From contig NZ_LMOV01000025.1 of NCBI RefSeq assembly GCF_001424265.1, positions 191,843 through 255,842 of the forward strand: a DNA stretch of 64,000 bases, given 5' to 3'. This document shows, piece by piece, positions 1 to 9,590 of the stretch. This DNA comes from Acidovorax sp. Leaf160 (lineage in GTDB: Bacteria > Pseudomonadota > Gammaproteobacteria > Burkholderiales > Burkholderiaceae_C). Numbering within the stretch: the stretch's first letter is position 1; every line of letters starts with the position of its first letter. The position numbers and the translations under genes were made by a program. The notes under the pieces were generated by a model. That model made no database searches. It saw nothing but the letters and a program-made list of their open reading frames with translations, and had not been told where the DNA came from.

Positions 1-440
1 TCCCAGCCCTCGCCGCGCGCGGCCAGGTCGTCGCCCTGGCGGCGCTTGGCGTCGATGGCCACCACGATGCACTGCGCGCCGTACTTGTCCGATGCGGCAT
101 TGATCACATCGGGGTTGGAGAGCGCGGCCGAGTTGAAGCTGGTCTTGTCGGCCCCGGCGTTGAGCAGGCGCCGCACGTCTTCCACCGTGCGCACGCCGCC
201 GCCGACCGTGAGTGGAATGAACACCTGGCTGGCAACGGCTTCGATGATCGGCAGGATCAGGTCACGCGCGTCGCTGGTGGCGGTGATGTCGAGGAAGGTG
301 AGCTCGTCGGCGCCCTGCGCGTTGTAGCGGGCGGCGATCTCCACCGGGTCGCCGGCATCGCGCAGCTCCAGGAAGTTGACGCCCTTGACCACGCGGCCTC
401 CGGTCACGTCGAGGCAGGGAATGATGCGTTTGGCAAGCAT
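1..440 (-). CDS. hisF: Imidazole glycerol phosphate synthase cyclase subunit HisF (5' part; C-terminus outside window)
   Basis: This is the cyclase subunit of IGP synthase, which works with HisH to turn PRFAR plus ammonia into imidazole glycerol phosphate and AICAR. About 146 N-terminal residues are present, and the gene runs off the left edge of the window. It opens [12 protein letters not shown], the usual HisF start with the catalytic Asp of [14 protein letters not shown] and LTVGGGVRT follow, with AIDAKR near the edge. It lies 45 nt downstream of the mutarotase gene on the same strand, so it may be cotranscribed with galE and the mutarotase rather than with hisA, which lies about 16.5 kb away. 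The family assignment is firm; the operon statement is inferred from spacing. Confidence 0.97.
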   Translation of the reverse strand, partial: MLAKRIIPCLDVTGGRVVKGVNFLELRDAGDPVEIAARYNAQGADELTFLDITATSDARDLILPIIEAVASQVFIPLTVGGGVRTVEDVRRLLNAGADKTSFNSAALSNPDVINAASDKYGAQCIVVAIDAKRRQGDDLAARGEGW

Positions 441-485
441 GGTGAATTCTGGAGTGTCGGGAAAGGAAAGGTGGGGCGGCCGCGG

Positions 486-1391
486 TCAGGCCAGGCGCAG
501 CTGCTGCCAGCCCGCCCACTGCGCGCCGGGCGCCAGCGTCACCGGCTGGTCGATGGCCGCCGCCTCCACGCACAGCATGTGCCGGAAGCCGTCTTCGGGC
601 ATGTCGGCCAGCCGGGCGCAGAGTACGGCGCCCGGGTTCCACACCACGGTGTTGCCGCAGGTGGCGGATTGCTCGATGCGCAACGGACGGGCGCCGCCGC
701 TGTGCAGCTGCAGTGCAGGGCCTGGGGCGGTGAACACGCTGTCGTACTCGCCATCGAACGTGACCGCGCCGTGCTGGGTGTCGCGCACGTCGGCCACGGC
801 GTCCCAGCGGGCGCAACCGTCCAGTCCATCGAGCCGGGTCTGGGCGATGTCGGGAATGGCCAGGTAGGAATGCAGCGCCATGGTGAAGTCCCAGGCCGAA
901 TCCCCGGTGTTCCGTGCGCCGAGCCCGATACGCAGCCCGCCTTCGGTCAGCGTGACGGTGAGGCGGGCCGCGAAACCGTGCGGCCACCAGGCCCGGGTCT
1001 GGGCGGAGTCGCGCAGCACCAGGCTGGCCGACACGCCGGATTCCGCGCGCTCCTCCGGGGTCGCGGCCGCATCCCACTGCCACGGCAGGTTGCGCACGAA
1101 GCCATGCTTGGCCAAGGGCCCGCGCTGGTTGAACTGGGGAAAGCACACGGGTGTGCCGCCGCGGATGGCGGAATGGCCGTCGAAGACCGCGCGAGGGCTG
1201 AGATAAAGCCGTTCCTGGCCACCCGCCGGCACCCACGACAGCACCTGCGCGCCCTGGAGCGCCACCACGGCGAGATCGCCTGAAGGCAGGCCGAGCTGCA
1301 GGGCCGGCAGGCCGTGGAAGGTGATTTCGCGTAGGGCGGGCGCAGGAGATTGCGGGGTGGTGGGCGGGGCGGTGGGCAGGGCGGCGGACAT
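486..1391 (-). CDS. yeaD: D-hexose-6-phosphate mutarotase (YeaD family aldose epimerase)
   Basis: The 301-aa protein is predicted to interconvert alpha and beta anomers of glucose 6-phosphate or related hexose 6-phosphates in the cytoplasm. It has the aldose-1-epimerase fold signatures of the YeaD group: RGGTPVCFPQF at residues 78-88, GPLAKHGFVRN with the presumed catalytic His96, and CVEAAAI near the C-terminus with the presumed base Glu276. The length is normal for the family. The N-terminus (residues 1-20) is Pro/Ala rich, so the true start could be slightly downstream. It lies between galE (69 nt upstream) and hisF (45 nt downstream) on the same strand. The link to sugar-nucleotide or Pel precursor metabolism is inferred from position only. 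Confidence 0.88.
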   Translation of the reverse strand: MSAALPTAPPTTPQSPAPALREITFHGLPALQLGLPSGDLAVVALQGAQVLSWVPAGGQERLYLSPRAVFDGHSAIRGGTPVCFPQFNQRGPLAKHGFVRNLPWQWDAAATPEERAESGVSASLVLRDSAQTRAWWPHGFAARLTVTLTEGGLRIGLGARNTGDSAWDFTMALHSYLAIPDIAQTRLDGLDGCARWDAVADVRDTQHGAVTFDGEYDSVFTAPGPALQLHSGGARPLRIEQSATCGNTVVWNPGAVLCARLADMPEDGFRHMLCVEAAAIDQPVTLAPGAQWAGWQQLRLA

Positions 1392-1460
1392 GGCACCGAT
1401 TGTAGAAGCCGGGTCACCGCGCCCGCCGCAGGCAGAGCTCGCCGCGGCCCCGGCGCGCGG

Positions 1461-2489
1461 TCAGGCGACGGGCGACGGGCCGGCCAGCGTCCGGGCGGTG
1501 CCGTTCTGCCAGCGCCACGCGTCCTCGCACATGCGATCGAGCCCGAGGTGGGCGCGCCAGCCGAGCAACTGCTCGGCAAGCGCCGGGTCGGCCCAGCACT
1601 GCGCCACGTCGCCGGGCCGGCGCGCCACCACCTGATAGGGCACGGGCCGGCCGCTCGCGCGCTCGAATCCGCGCACCATCTCCAGCACCGACACCGGCCG
1701 CCCGGTGCCCAGGTTCACCGTCAGCAGCCCGGGGTGGCTCTGCAGGTACCGCAGCGCGGCGACATGGCCTTGCGCCAGATCGGTCACGTGGATGTAGTCG
1801 CGCACCCCGGTGCCGTCCGGCGTGGGGTAGTCGTCGCCGTACACGCTGAGCGTGGGCCGCAGACCGGCGGCCACCTGCGCCACGTAGGGCAGCAGGTTGT
1901 TGGGCACGTCGCGCGGGTCTTCGCCGATCAGCCCGCTTTCATGGGCGCCCACCGGGTTGAAGTAGCGCAGACGCGCGATGCGCCACTGGCCCGGCTCGGC
2001 GCGGTCCACATCGGCCAGCACCTGCTCCATCATCAACTTGGTGGATCCATACGGATTGGTGGCCGAGAGGGGAAAGTCCTCGCGGATGGGCAGCGAGGCC
2101 GGCTCCCCATACACCGTGGCCGACGAGGAGAACACCAGCGTGCGCACGTCAGCCGCCTTCATCGCCTGCAGCAGCGTGACGGTGCCGGCCACGTTGTTGT
2201 CGTAGTAGCGCAGCGGCTCGCGCACCGACTCCCCCACCGCCTTGAGCGCGGCGAAGTGGACCACGGCGTCGATGCGCTGCTCCCGCAACACCTGCGCCAC
2301 AGCATTGCCGTCGCGGATGTCGGCATCGATGCAGAGCGGACGCCATCCGATGATCTGTTCCAGCCGATCGAGCACGGACGGACGGCTGTTGGAGAAGTTG
2401 TCAAGTACCGCGAAGGGCAGCTGCGCTGCCGCAAGGGCGATGCAAGTGTGCGAGCCGATGAAGCCCGCCCCGCCTGTAACAAGAATCAA
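1461..2489 (-). CDS. galE: UDP-hexose 4-epimerase (GalE), likely UDP-GlcNAc/UDP-GalNAc competent
   Basis: This NAD-dependent short-chain dehydrogenase/reductase inverts C4 of UDP-sugars. With the TTG start at 2489 it has 342 aa, close to E. coli GalE (338 aa), and reads (M)ILVTGGAGFIGSH. A TAGGAA ribosome site lies 7 nt upstream. An in-frame ATG at 2540 would add 17 residues with no homologous look. The Rossmann motif TGGAGFIGSH, SSSATVYG and YGSTKLMME (YxxxK) are all present. The C-terminal RPGDVAQCWADP aligns with E. coli GREGDLPAYWADA and puts Cys298 at the Tyr299 gate. Small residues there allow N-acetylated substrates in characterised GalEs. It is divergent from pelA, which points to a role in supplying UDP-GalNAc for Pel; that role is inferred. 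Confidence 0.93.
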   Translation of the reverse strand: MILVTGGAGFIGSHTCIALAAAQLPFAVLDNFSNSRPSVLDRLEQIIGWRPLCIDADIRDGNAVAQVLREQRIDAVVHFAALKAVGESVREPLRYYDNNVAGTVTLLQAMKAADVRTLVFSSSATVYGEPASLPIREDFPLSATNPYGSTKLMMEQVLADVDRAEPGQWRIARLRYFNPVGAHESGLIGEDPRDVPNNLLPYVAQVAAGLRPTLSVYGDDYPTPDGTGVRDYIHVTDLAQGHVAALRYLQSHPGLLTVNLGTGRPVSVLEMVRGFERASGRPVPYQVVARRPGDVAQCWADPALAEQLLGWRAHLGLDRMCEDAWRWQNGTARTLAGPSPVA

Positions 2490-2716
2490 GGTGCTGTTCC
2501 TACAAATTGTTAATTGAATATCGGATAGAAACGCAGGCAAGAAAAGCCCTATCAGAGGACACCCGCTGCGCTACGACGCTTCGCGCGGTGCGGAATTTCA
2601 CAAAATAGTTAACCGCTGTGCATGGACCCACGGCAAATTTCTGCGATGTCCCGTTCAACTTTGTTAACAATTGCATCGTACCCAGCTACAGGTTCGGTGA
2701 CTTTCCGCCGCCTCTG
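2490..2716. promoter_or_regulatory. Divergent galE/pelA control region with repeated GTTAAC motifs
   Basis: This AT-richer intergenic stretch lies between the divergent galE and pelA genes. It holds a perfect 10-bp palindrome TTGTTAACAA (2661-2670), a second GTTAAC (2608-2613) and a TTGTTAA (2507-2513), which could be operator half-sites. No convincing -35/-10 pair could be fixed for either gene. An in-frame ATG at 2618 would extend PelA through this region, but the added residues do not look like a signal peptide. Confidence 0.4.
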
Positions 2717-5623
2717 ATGACCGTGCTTATGCCGCTTGTCACCCGTTCGCGCCCGTGCATTGTGCGCGGCGCGGCACCGGCCTGCGCCTCGCTGCACTGC
2801 GTGCAGCGGTGGCTCCGGATGCTGCTGCTGATCGCGCTGCTGGTTCCGCTGGCTGGCCAGGCGGCTCCCGCGTCTCCCGCCGTGGCGGTGCACTACGGCA
2901 GCAAGGCCCCGCTTTCCGACCTCAAGGTGTTCGACATCACCGTGGTGGAACCCGACCACGGCCAAGACCCGGTGAAGTTCAAGCAAACGACCGGCAGCGA
3001 GCTGTTCGCCTACGTGTCCGTGGCGGAGGTGCAGGCCAGCCGCCCGTACTACGCGCGGATTCCTGCGGGCTGGAAGCTGGCCCGCAACGGTGCCTGGAAC
3101 TCCGAAGTCATCGACCAGACCGCCGCCGACTGGCCCGCCTTCTTCGCCGACCAGGTCGTCGCGCCGCTCTGGGCCCGCGGGTACCGGGGCTTCTTCCTCG
3201 ACACCCTCGACTCGTACCGGCTGGCTGCGCGCTTCGACGAGGCTGCGCAGCAGCAGGGCCTGGTGCGCGTGATCGAGACGCTGCACAGCCGCTTTCCCGG
3301 AATCCGGCTGATCCAGAACCGGGGCTTCGACATCGTGCCCCGGGTGAAGGACAAGCTCTTCATGGTGGCGGCCGAATCGCTGTTCAAGGGCTGGAACGCC
3401 ACCGACAAGCGCTATGAAGACGTCAAGCCTGCCGACCGTGACTGGCTGCTGGGGCAGCTTCGCACCGTGCGCGACACCTACGGCCTGCCGGTGCTGGCGA
3501 TCGATTACGTGGCCCCCCAGGACCGCGCCACCAGCCGCGAGACGGCCGAAAAGATCAAGGCGCTCGGCTTCATTCCGTGGGTGTCGGACGGCGACCTGCA
3601 GACCGTGGGCATCGGCGCGGTCGAACTGATGCCCCGCCGCGTGCTGATCGTCTACTACGGTGCCGAATCCCCGTCCATCAACTACTCGATCGCGCACCGT
3701 TTCCTGCAGATGCCGCTCAACCACATGGGTTACGTGGTGGACTATGCCGACATCGGCGAGGCGCTGCCGCAGGGCGTGCTGCGCGACCGGTATGCCGGCA
3801 TCGTCGTTTCCTTCGGTGGCTTCATTCCCGACGGCTCGGCCCCTGCGGTCAGCCGCTGGCTGCAGGCGCGCATGGACGAAGGCATGCCGGTGGCCGTCAT
3901 GGGCAGCCTCGGCATGGTGCCGGACGAAGCGCTGGCGGGCCGGCTGGGCATCGAGTCGTCGCCCGAGGCCGCGCGGGGCACGCTGCGCATCACCCGCCAG
4001 CACCCGATGATGGGCTACGAGACGGCCCCGGCTCCCCCGGTGGCGCCCTTCGCGCCTGTCTATCTGACGCCTGCCGCAGCCGCCCAGGCGCAACCCCTGA
4101 TCGAAGTGACCGACCAGCGGGGCAAGCCGGGCGTGGCGGGTGCGCTCATGCCGTGGGGCGGCTTCATCCTCGACCCCTACGCGCTGGTGGACGTGCCGGG
4201 CACCGAGTACTTCCGCTGGGTGATCGACCCGTTCGCTTTCCTGACCCGGGCGCTGTCGCTGCCGGCCCTGCCCGTGCCGGACGTTACCACCGAGAACGGC
4301 CGCCGGCTGTTCTTCTCGCATGTCGATGGCGACGGGTTTCCCTCCCGCGCCGAGCTGCCCGGCAGCCCGTTCGCCGCCAGCGTGCTGCTGGCGGAGATCT
4401 TCCAGAAGTACCGCGTGCCGCAGACCATGTCGGTCATCGAGGCCGAGATCTCGCCGAATGGCTTGCACCCCGACCTGAGCCCCGCGCTGGAAGACATCGC
4501 GCGCCGCATGTTCCGGCTGCCGCATGTCGAAGTGGCCAGCCACACCTATTCGCACCCCTTCCTGTGGGACCGCAACGTCAAGCACGGCGTGTTCGACGAC
4601 AAGGGCGAGGCGGCCATCAACCTGAGCCTGCCGGGCTACAGCATGGACCTGCGGCGCGAGATCGTCGGCTCGACCGAGTACATCAACCGCCGGCTCGCCC
4701 CTGCGGGCAAGCCCGTGAAGATCCTGCTCTGGTCGGGCGACACGGCCCCCAGCGCCGAGGCCCTGGCCATCACCGAAGACGCCGGCTTGCTGAACCTCAA
4801 TGGCGGCGACACCTCCATCACCCGCGCCAATCCGTCGATCACCGCGATCGGCGCGCACGGCATCCAGAAGCAGGGCCGGCTGCAGGTGTATGCGCCCATC
4901 ACCAACGAGAACATCTACACCAACCTGTGGCGCGGGCCCTACTACGGCTACGAGCGGGTGATCGAGAGCTTCGAGATGACCGACAAGCCACGCCGCATCA
5001 AGCCCGTGGACATCTACTACCACGTCTATTCCACCAGCAAGCGCGCGGGCCTCAACGCGCTGCACAAGGTGTACCGCTGGGCGCAGGCACAGCCGCTGCA
5101 CCCGGTGTTCGCTTCCGAATTCATCCGCAAGGTGCGGGACTTCCACACCTATGCCGTCGCGCGCGACGGCGAAGGCTGGCGCGTGCGCGGCGATGGCGAA
5201 CTGCGCACGCTGCGCCTGCCGCCGGCCCTGGGCGTCCCGGCCATGGGCGCCAGCCAGGGCGTGGCGGGCTACGCGCCCGGCGTGGAAGGGCCCTATGTGC
5301 ACCTGGCCAGCGGCCGGGCCTGGCTCAAGACCGCTGCCGCTGCCGCCAGCCCGGGCAGCGCTGAAACGTCGCGCTCGCCCTATCTGCGCGACGCCAACGC
5401 CCGCATCAATGGCTGGACGCCGCAGAACGCCAGCGGCCAGACCGCCTTCGACCTGAAGGGCTTCGGCCCGCTGGAATTCGCGCTCGCGGGCGCCAGTGGC
5501 TGCCAGGTACAGGCCAATGGCCGCGCGCTGGCGCCGGCCAGCGCTTCCGTTTCCTCTTCCACTTCGAACTACCGCCTGCCCGATGCTGCTGCGCACATCC
5601 AGATCCTCTGCCCGGTCCGCTGA
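2717..5623 (+). CDS. pelA: PelA: periplasmic Pel polysaccharide hydrolase/deacetylase
   Basis: The bifunctional Pel-modifying enzyme has 968 aa here, against 948 in P. aeruginosa. It deacetylates, and can cleave, the GalNAc-rich Pel polymer in the periplasm. A hydrophobic export segment lies at about residues 35-52. The N-terminal TIM-barrel hydrolase (GH166 type) has its presumed catalytic Glu220 in VAAESLF, matching P. aeruginosa Glu218. The C-terminal polysaccharide deacetylase has HVDGDGF (Asp537) and SHTYSHPF (His609, His613), at constant offset from the known metal and catalytic residues Asp528, His600 and His604. The start is uncertain: ATGs at 2618, 2717, 2729 and 2819 are in frame, and 2717 was chosen for length agreement. 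It is the first gene of the operon and overlaps pelB by 41 nt. Confidence 0.95.
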   Translation: MTVLMPLVTRSRPCIVRGAAPACASLHCVQRWLRMLLLIALLVPLAGQAAPASPAVAVHYGSKAPLSDLKVFDITVVEPDHGQDPVKFKQTTGSELFAYVSVAEVQASRPYYARIPAGWKLARNGAWNSEVIDQTAADWPAFFADQVVAPLWARGYRGFFLDTLDSYRLAARFDEAAQQQGLVRVIETLHSRFPGIRLIQNRGFDIVPRVKDKLFMVAAESLFKGWNATDKRYEDVKPADRDWLLGQLRTVRDTYGLPVLAIDYVAPQDRATSRETAEKIKALGFIPWVSDGDLQTVGIGAVELMPRRVLIVYYGAESPSINYSIAHRFLQMPLNHMGYVVDYADIGEALPQGVLRDRYAGIVVSFGGFIPDGSAPAVSRWLQARMDEGMPVAVMGSLGMVPDEALAGRLGIESSPEAARGTLRITRQHPMMGYETAPAPPVAPFAPVYLTPAAAAQAQPLIEVTDQRGKPGVAGALMPWGGFILDPYALVDVPGTEYFRWVIDPFAFLTRALSLPALPVPDVTTENGRRLFFSHVDGDGFPSRAELPGSPFAASVLLAEIFQKYRVPQTMSVIEAEISPNGLHPDLSPALEDIARRMFRLPHVEVASHTYSHPFLWDRNVKHGVFDDKGEAAINLSLPGYSMDLRREIVGSTEYINRRLAPAGKPVKILLWSGDTAPSAEALAITEDAGLLNLNGGDTSITRANPSITAIGAHGIQKQGRLQVYAPITNENIYTNLWRGPYYGYERVIESFEMTDKPRRIKPVDIYYHVYSTSKRAGLNALHKVYRWAQAQPLHPVFASEFIRKVRDFHTYAVARDGEGWRVRGDGELRTLRLPPALGVPAMGASQGVAGYAPGVEGPYVHLASGRAWLKTAAAAASPGSAETSRSPYLRDANARINGWTPQNASGQTAFDLKGFGPLEFALAGASGCQVQANGRALAPASASVSSSTSNYRLPDAAAHIQILCPVR

Positions 5624-8600
5624 GCGCCCCATCCTCGCGCCGGCCTGGCTGATCGCGCTGCTCGCCCTGCTGGTGGGCGGCGCCCTGGTGCTGCTCTACC
5701 CGCGCCAGGATCTCGAACGCCGCCTGTCCGACACCACGGACACGGCGCTGTCGGTGAGCTACCTGAACAACCTGCTGCGCAGCGATCCCGAGAACCCCCG
5801 CCTGCGGCTGCTGCTGGCGCAACGCCAGATCGCCCAGGGCGACGCGCTCGATGCCCGCGCCACGCTGCAGCCCGCGCTGGAGTCCAGCAACGAAGAGCTG
5901 CGGCGCGAGGCGCTCTGGGTGCTCTGGGAGCTGTCGTATGCCGAGTGGGTGCGCAGCCCCGAAGACGACCCCGTGCGCCGCGAGGCGATGCGTGGCCAGC
6001 TGCGGGCGCAGCTGGAGTCGCTCGCCCGGCAGCAGTGGTCCACCGACCGGCAGATCCAGTTGGTGCGCCTGGCCGCGCAGTTCAACGAACCCGCGGTGGG
6101 GATCGAGCTGAACCGCCGGCTGGCCGAGGCCGAGCCCGATCCGCGCAAGGCCGCCCTGCTGTATGAGCGCGCGGCCAAGGAGGCGCTGGCCCAGTCCGAC
6201 TACGTGGGCTGCGCCGAGCTGTACATGCTGGCGCGCCGCGTCACGCCGGACCCGCAGCAGGCCAAGGCGTACTTCCTGACCGGCGTTCGCGCGCTGCAGT
6301 CGGGCAACCAGCCCCTGGCCGCGCTGCAGCTGGCCGAGCGCGAACTGGGCAATCTGGCGGATGACCGCGAGACGCTCTTCATGCTGACCAACCTGGCGCG
6401 TGCCGCGGGCCGGCCCGACGTGGCCGATCGCTTCGTGCGCAAGCTGCTGCGGCTGGCGCTGCTGCCGCAGCAGTGGCCCGAACAGGCGCTGGCTGCGCTG
6501 GCCGCCATGGCCCAGCCCGAGACCGCCCTGGCCCGGCTGCGCCCGGTGGCCTACCGTGCGGTCGCGCCAGCACCGGCGCCCGAATCCCGATACGACGACG
6601 GCGCCCACCTGCTGCGTCCGCCGGTGATCGGGTTCGGCGCCGCCAATCAGGGCGGCAGCGGCTGGGCGCTGCGCCCGGTGGCCGGCCCTGCGGCTGCGGA
6701 CTCGGCGAAAGGCAGCGCTCGCCCCGACCTGCTGCCCTTCGACGAGAAGATCTACACGCTGGGCTACGAGGTCTTCCTGGAGAACCGCAAGCAGGAAGAC
6801 GCCTGGCTGCTCGCCCGCGCCGCCGTGCAGCAGCGCCCGGACGATCTGGTCTGGCGCGAGCGGCTCGCGCGCGTGTCGGACTGGACGCAGCGCCCCGCCG
6901 TCGCACTGGAGAACTGGCTCTACCTGGCCCGCAAGACGCAGCGCGACGATGCCTGGCAGTCGGTGCTGCGGCTGGCACCCGGTCAGTTCGACGACGGCGC
7001 GCTGGTGCAGGCGCTGCGCTACGAGCTGCAGCGCAAGCCGGGTGACGAGCGCCTGGTGCGCGAACTGGTCGCCGCCTACGAGCGCCTCGGCGAGCCGCAG
7101 CCGGCCATCGACTACCTCCAGCAGCACGCCCGCACGCCCCGCCTGCAGGAGCTGCTGGCGCAGCTTGCGGACCGCGCGGGCCAGCCGGAGGTGGCCTTGG
7201 CGGCCTGGCGCCAGCTGCTGTCGACCCCGGCCGAGGTGACGCCCGCCCGGGCCATGCAGGCCGCCATCCTGGCGCTGACGCACGGCCGTGGCGACGAAGG
7301 CCTGCAGTGGCTGGAGGCCGCCCGCCGGCAGTCGCCCCGGCCCGAGGAAGCTACCGACTACTGGCGCCTGACCGGCCAGCTGGCGGAAGCGCGCCAGCGG
7401 CAGTCGCTGGCGATCGATGCCTACCGCACGCTCGCGGCCAGCGAAGATGCCGCCGTCTCCGACTACGACGCGCTGATCCGCCTGCTGCAGACCGACCAGC
7501 CGCTGGAAGCCGCACGGGTATCGACCCAGGCATGGCAGCGCTTCGACGAGCCGCGGCATTTCATCAACGCGCTGACGCTCTACGTCAACGGCAACCGCTG
7601 GGACACCGTCCGGTCGCTGCTGGCGCAGGCCGATGCCCGGCCCGACGCCCGCAAGCGATCGCTGGCGCGGCTGTCGGAATCGCCCGAATTCCTGCGGCTG
7701 GTGGGCGTGTACCACCAGCACGAGGGCCGGCCCGACCAGGCACGCCGCTACTTCGAGGCCGGCCTGCGCCTCAGCCCCGACTCGGACGCGATGCGCCAGG
7801 CGCTGCTGTGGCTGTTCATCGACGGCAACGATCCGGTGGCACTGCGCGAGCTGCTCGCCCGGCAGGAACGCTCCTGGGCGCGCGACGAGGAAATGCACGA
7901 CGCGCTGGCGTCCGCCTACCAGGCGCTGTCGCTGCCGCAGACGGCGCTCGACCGGTACCTCACTCCGCGGCTGAAGCAGCACGAACGCAACTTCCTCTGG
8001 CTCATGAACTATGCGGACGCGCTGGACCAGAACCAGCAGACCGACCGGTCGTGGCGGCTGCGGCGCCATCTGCTGTCGCAGGAATGGCAGGCCGCCCGCA
8101 CGCCTGGAGCGCCCGGCACGCCGCCGCTGACGGCGGACCAGACGCGCCGCCGCTGGCTGACCGAGGAAGGGCTCGACACCACGCGGCGGGTCGCCCGCAC
8201 CCGCCTGGTGATCACGCAGCGCCCGGGCGATGCCTCGGTGGACGTGCTGCGCGAACTCCTGCGGCTCGACCGGGACGCCGCCGGCAACCTGTCGAACGCG
8301 GCGGCGGAGACCGCCATCGGCTGGCTGCAGGATGCCGCCGAATACGGGGCCGAGCGCGGCTTCCTCTGGCAGCAGTACGCCCGCGCACAGGGAACGCGGG
8401 CCAACCGCCCGCTGTGGGCCGAGGTCACGCTGGCCCTGGCCGAGAACGACAAGACGGCGTCGGGCCAGTTGCTGCAAGAGTTTGGTGAACGCCTGCCCCG
8501 CTACGACCGGGTGAACGCCGCCCGCGCGGTGAACGACCTGCGCGAAGCGCAGACCGCCGCCTTCGAGACCCAGAACGACCAGCACGACGACCAGCCGCTG

Positions 8601-9569
8601 CACCTGCAGCTGACCGAGAGCCTGCTGGCCTTCAGCGATCACGCAGGCGCCAGGGTGACCTACCAGGACCTGGCAGGCATGCGGGAGACCCAGACCGAGG
8701 CGGTGCTGCACCTGGCGCTGAGCCCGCGCCTGTCGCTGGACCTCAACCTGGTGCAGACCAGCCGCTGGGCATCGCGCGACAACGCGGTCTTCCAGCCGCC
8801 GCAGGAACGCGGCATCGACGCGGAACTGCGCTGGCGCCACCGCGATGGTGAGACCCTGTTCCGCGCGGGCCGCCGGGAGAGCGACCGCGCCTACACGCCG
8901 CTGGCCATCGAGCACGAGCAGCGAATCGACAACCGGCTGTCGTGGCGCTTCGACGTTGGCAGCGACCTGCCCAGCCAGGACAGCCTGGCGCTGCGCATCG
9001 CCGGCATGAAGGACCGGGTGGGCCTGAGCCTGCGCTACCAGCCCACGCGCCAGGACGAGTTCGTCGCCGCGCAATGGGCCGAGCGCTATCAGCTGCAGTC
9101 CGGCGGCAACCTGGGCAGCGGCCGCCACACCTCGCTCAACTACACCCACACCTACCGGCAGGAAGCGCCGGTGCTGCAGTTCGGCGCGTTCTGGTCCACC
9201 CACGACTACCGCCGCCGCGACCTCGACTCGCTGTCGGCATCGGACCAGGGCTTCCGCCGCTACCTGCCGCCGTCGATCACCGACGTCGGGCCCGACTACT
9301 TCCTGCCCGACAACTTCCAGTTCTACGGCGTGCAGCTGTCCACCAACATGCGCTACGAGCAGGAATACACGCGCGCCATCCGGCCTTACGCCAGTGTCAG
9401 CCGCACCTGGCACAGCCAGCTCGGCCCAGGCTACGGCCTGCGGGCAGGCTTCGCCGGCTCGCTGCTGGGCGCCGACCACATCCGGCTCAGCTGGGGCCTG
9501 GCCAAGTCCGGCGTGCAAAACCAGGGCCTGACGCGCGACCTGCAATTCAGCTACCGACTTCATTTCTAA
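5583..9569 (+). CDS. pelB: PelB: outer-membrane Pel export porin with TPR scaffold
   Basis: The 1328-aa export protein starts with an N-terminal transmembrane segment (about residues 18-38, WLIALLALLVGGALVLL). A very long helical TPR-like region rich in paired Ala/Leu/Arg repeats runs to about residue 900. The C-terminal part (about 1000-1328) has alternating hydrophobic and polar beta strands and ends in Phe (SYRLHF), as expected for a BAM-inserted barrel. P. aeruginosa PelB is shorter (1193 aa), so the TPR scaffold is probably expanded here. The ATG at 5583 reads MLLRTSRSS; an upstream in-frame ATG (5496) lies deep inside pelA. In the known system PelB guides the polymer past PelA and through the outer membrane with PelC. 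Confidence 0.93.
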   Translation: MLLRTSRSSARSAERPILAPAWLIALLALLVGGALVLLYPRQDLERRLSDTTDTALSVSYLNNLLRSDPENPRLRLLLAQRQIAQGDALDARATLQPALESSNEELRREALWVLWELSYAEWVRSPEDDPVRREAMRGQLRAQLESLARQQWSTDRQIQLVRLAAQFNEPAVGIELNRRLAEAEPDPRKAALLYERAAKEALAQSDYVGCAELYMLARRVTPDPQQAKAYFLTGVRALQSGNQPLAALQLAERELGNLADDRETLFMLTNLARAAGRPDVADRFVRKLLRLALLPQQWPEQALAALAAMAQPETALARLRPVAYRAVAPAPAPESRYDDGAHLLRPPVIGFGAANQGGSGWALRPVAGPAAADSAKGSARPDLLPFDEKIYTLGYEVFLENRKQEDAWLLARAAVQQRPDDLVWRERLARVSDWTQRPAVALENWLYLARKTQRDDAWQSVLRLAPGQFDDGALVQALRYELQRKPGDERLVRELVAAYERLGEPQPAIDYLQQHARTPRLQELLAQLADRAGQPEVALAAWRQLLSTPAEVTPARAMQAAILALTHGRGDEGLQWLEAARRQSPRPEEATDYWRLTGQLAEARQRQSLAIDAYRTLAASEDAAVSDYDALIRLLQTDQPLEAARVSTQAWQRFDEPRHFINALTLYVNGNRWDTVRSLLAQADARPDARKRSLARLSESPEFLRLVGVYHQHEGRPDQARRYFEAGLRLSPDSDAMRQALLWLFIDGNDPVALRELLARQERSWARDEEMHDALASAYQALSLPQTALDRYLTPRLKQHERNFLWLMNYADALDQNQQTDRSWRLRRHLLSQEWQAARTPGAPGTPPLTADQTRRRWLTEEGLDTTRRVARTRLVITQRPGDASVDVLRELLRLDRDAAGNLSNAAAETAIGWLQDAAEYGAERGFLWQQYARAQGTRANRPLWAEVTLALAENDKTASGQLLQEFGERLPRYDRVNAARAVNDLREAQTAAFETQNDQHDDQPLHLQLTESLLAFSDHAGARVTYQDLAGMRETQTEAVLHLALSPRLSLDLNLVQTSRWASRDNAVFQPPQERGIDAELRWRHRDGETLFRAGRRESDRAYTPLAIEHEQRIDNRLSWRFDVGSDLPSQDSLALRIAGMKDRVGLSLRYQPTRQDEFVAAQWAERYQLQSGGNLGSGRHTSLNYTHTYRQEAPVLQFGAFWSTHDYRRRDLDSLSASDQGFRRYLPPSITDVGPDYFLPDNFQFYGVQLSTNMRYEQEYTRAIRPYASVSRTWHSQLGPGYGLRAGFAGSLLGADHIRLSWGLAKSGVQNQGLTRDLQFSYRLHF

Positions 9570-9590
9570 CGCGACCACGAGAGGACCACC

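Noticed and set aside
2609-5632. 1007-codon open frame on the minus strand opposite pelA
   Set aside because: Same reason: antisense to a gene with catalytic motifs in the right places, and no domain of its own.
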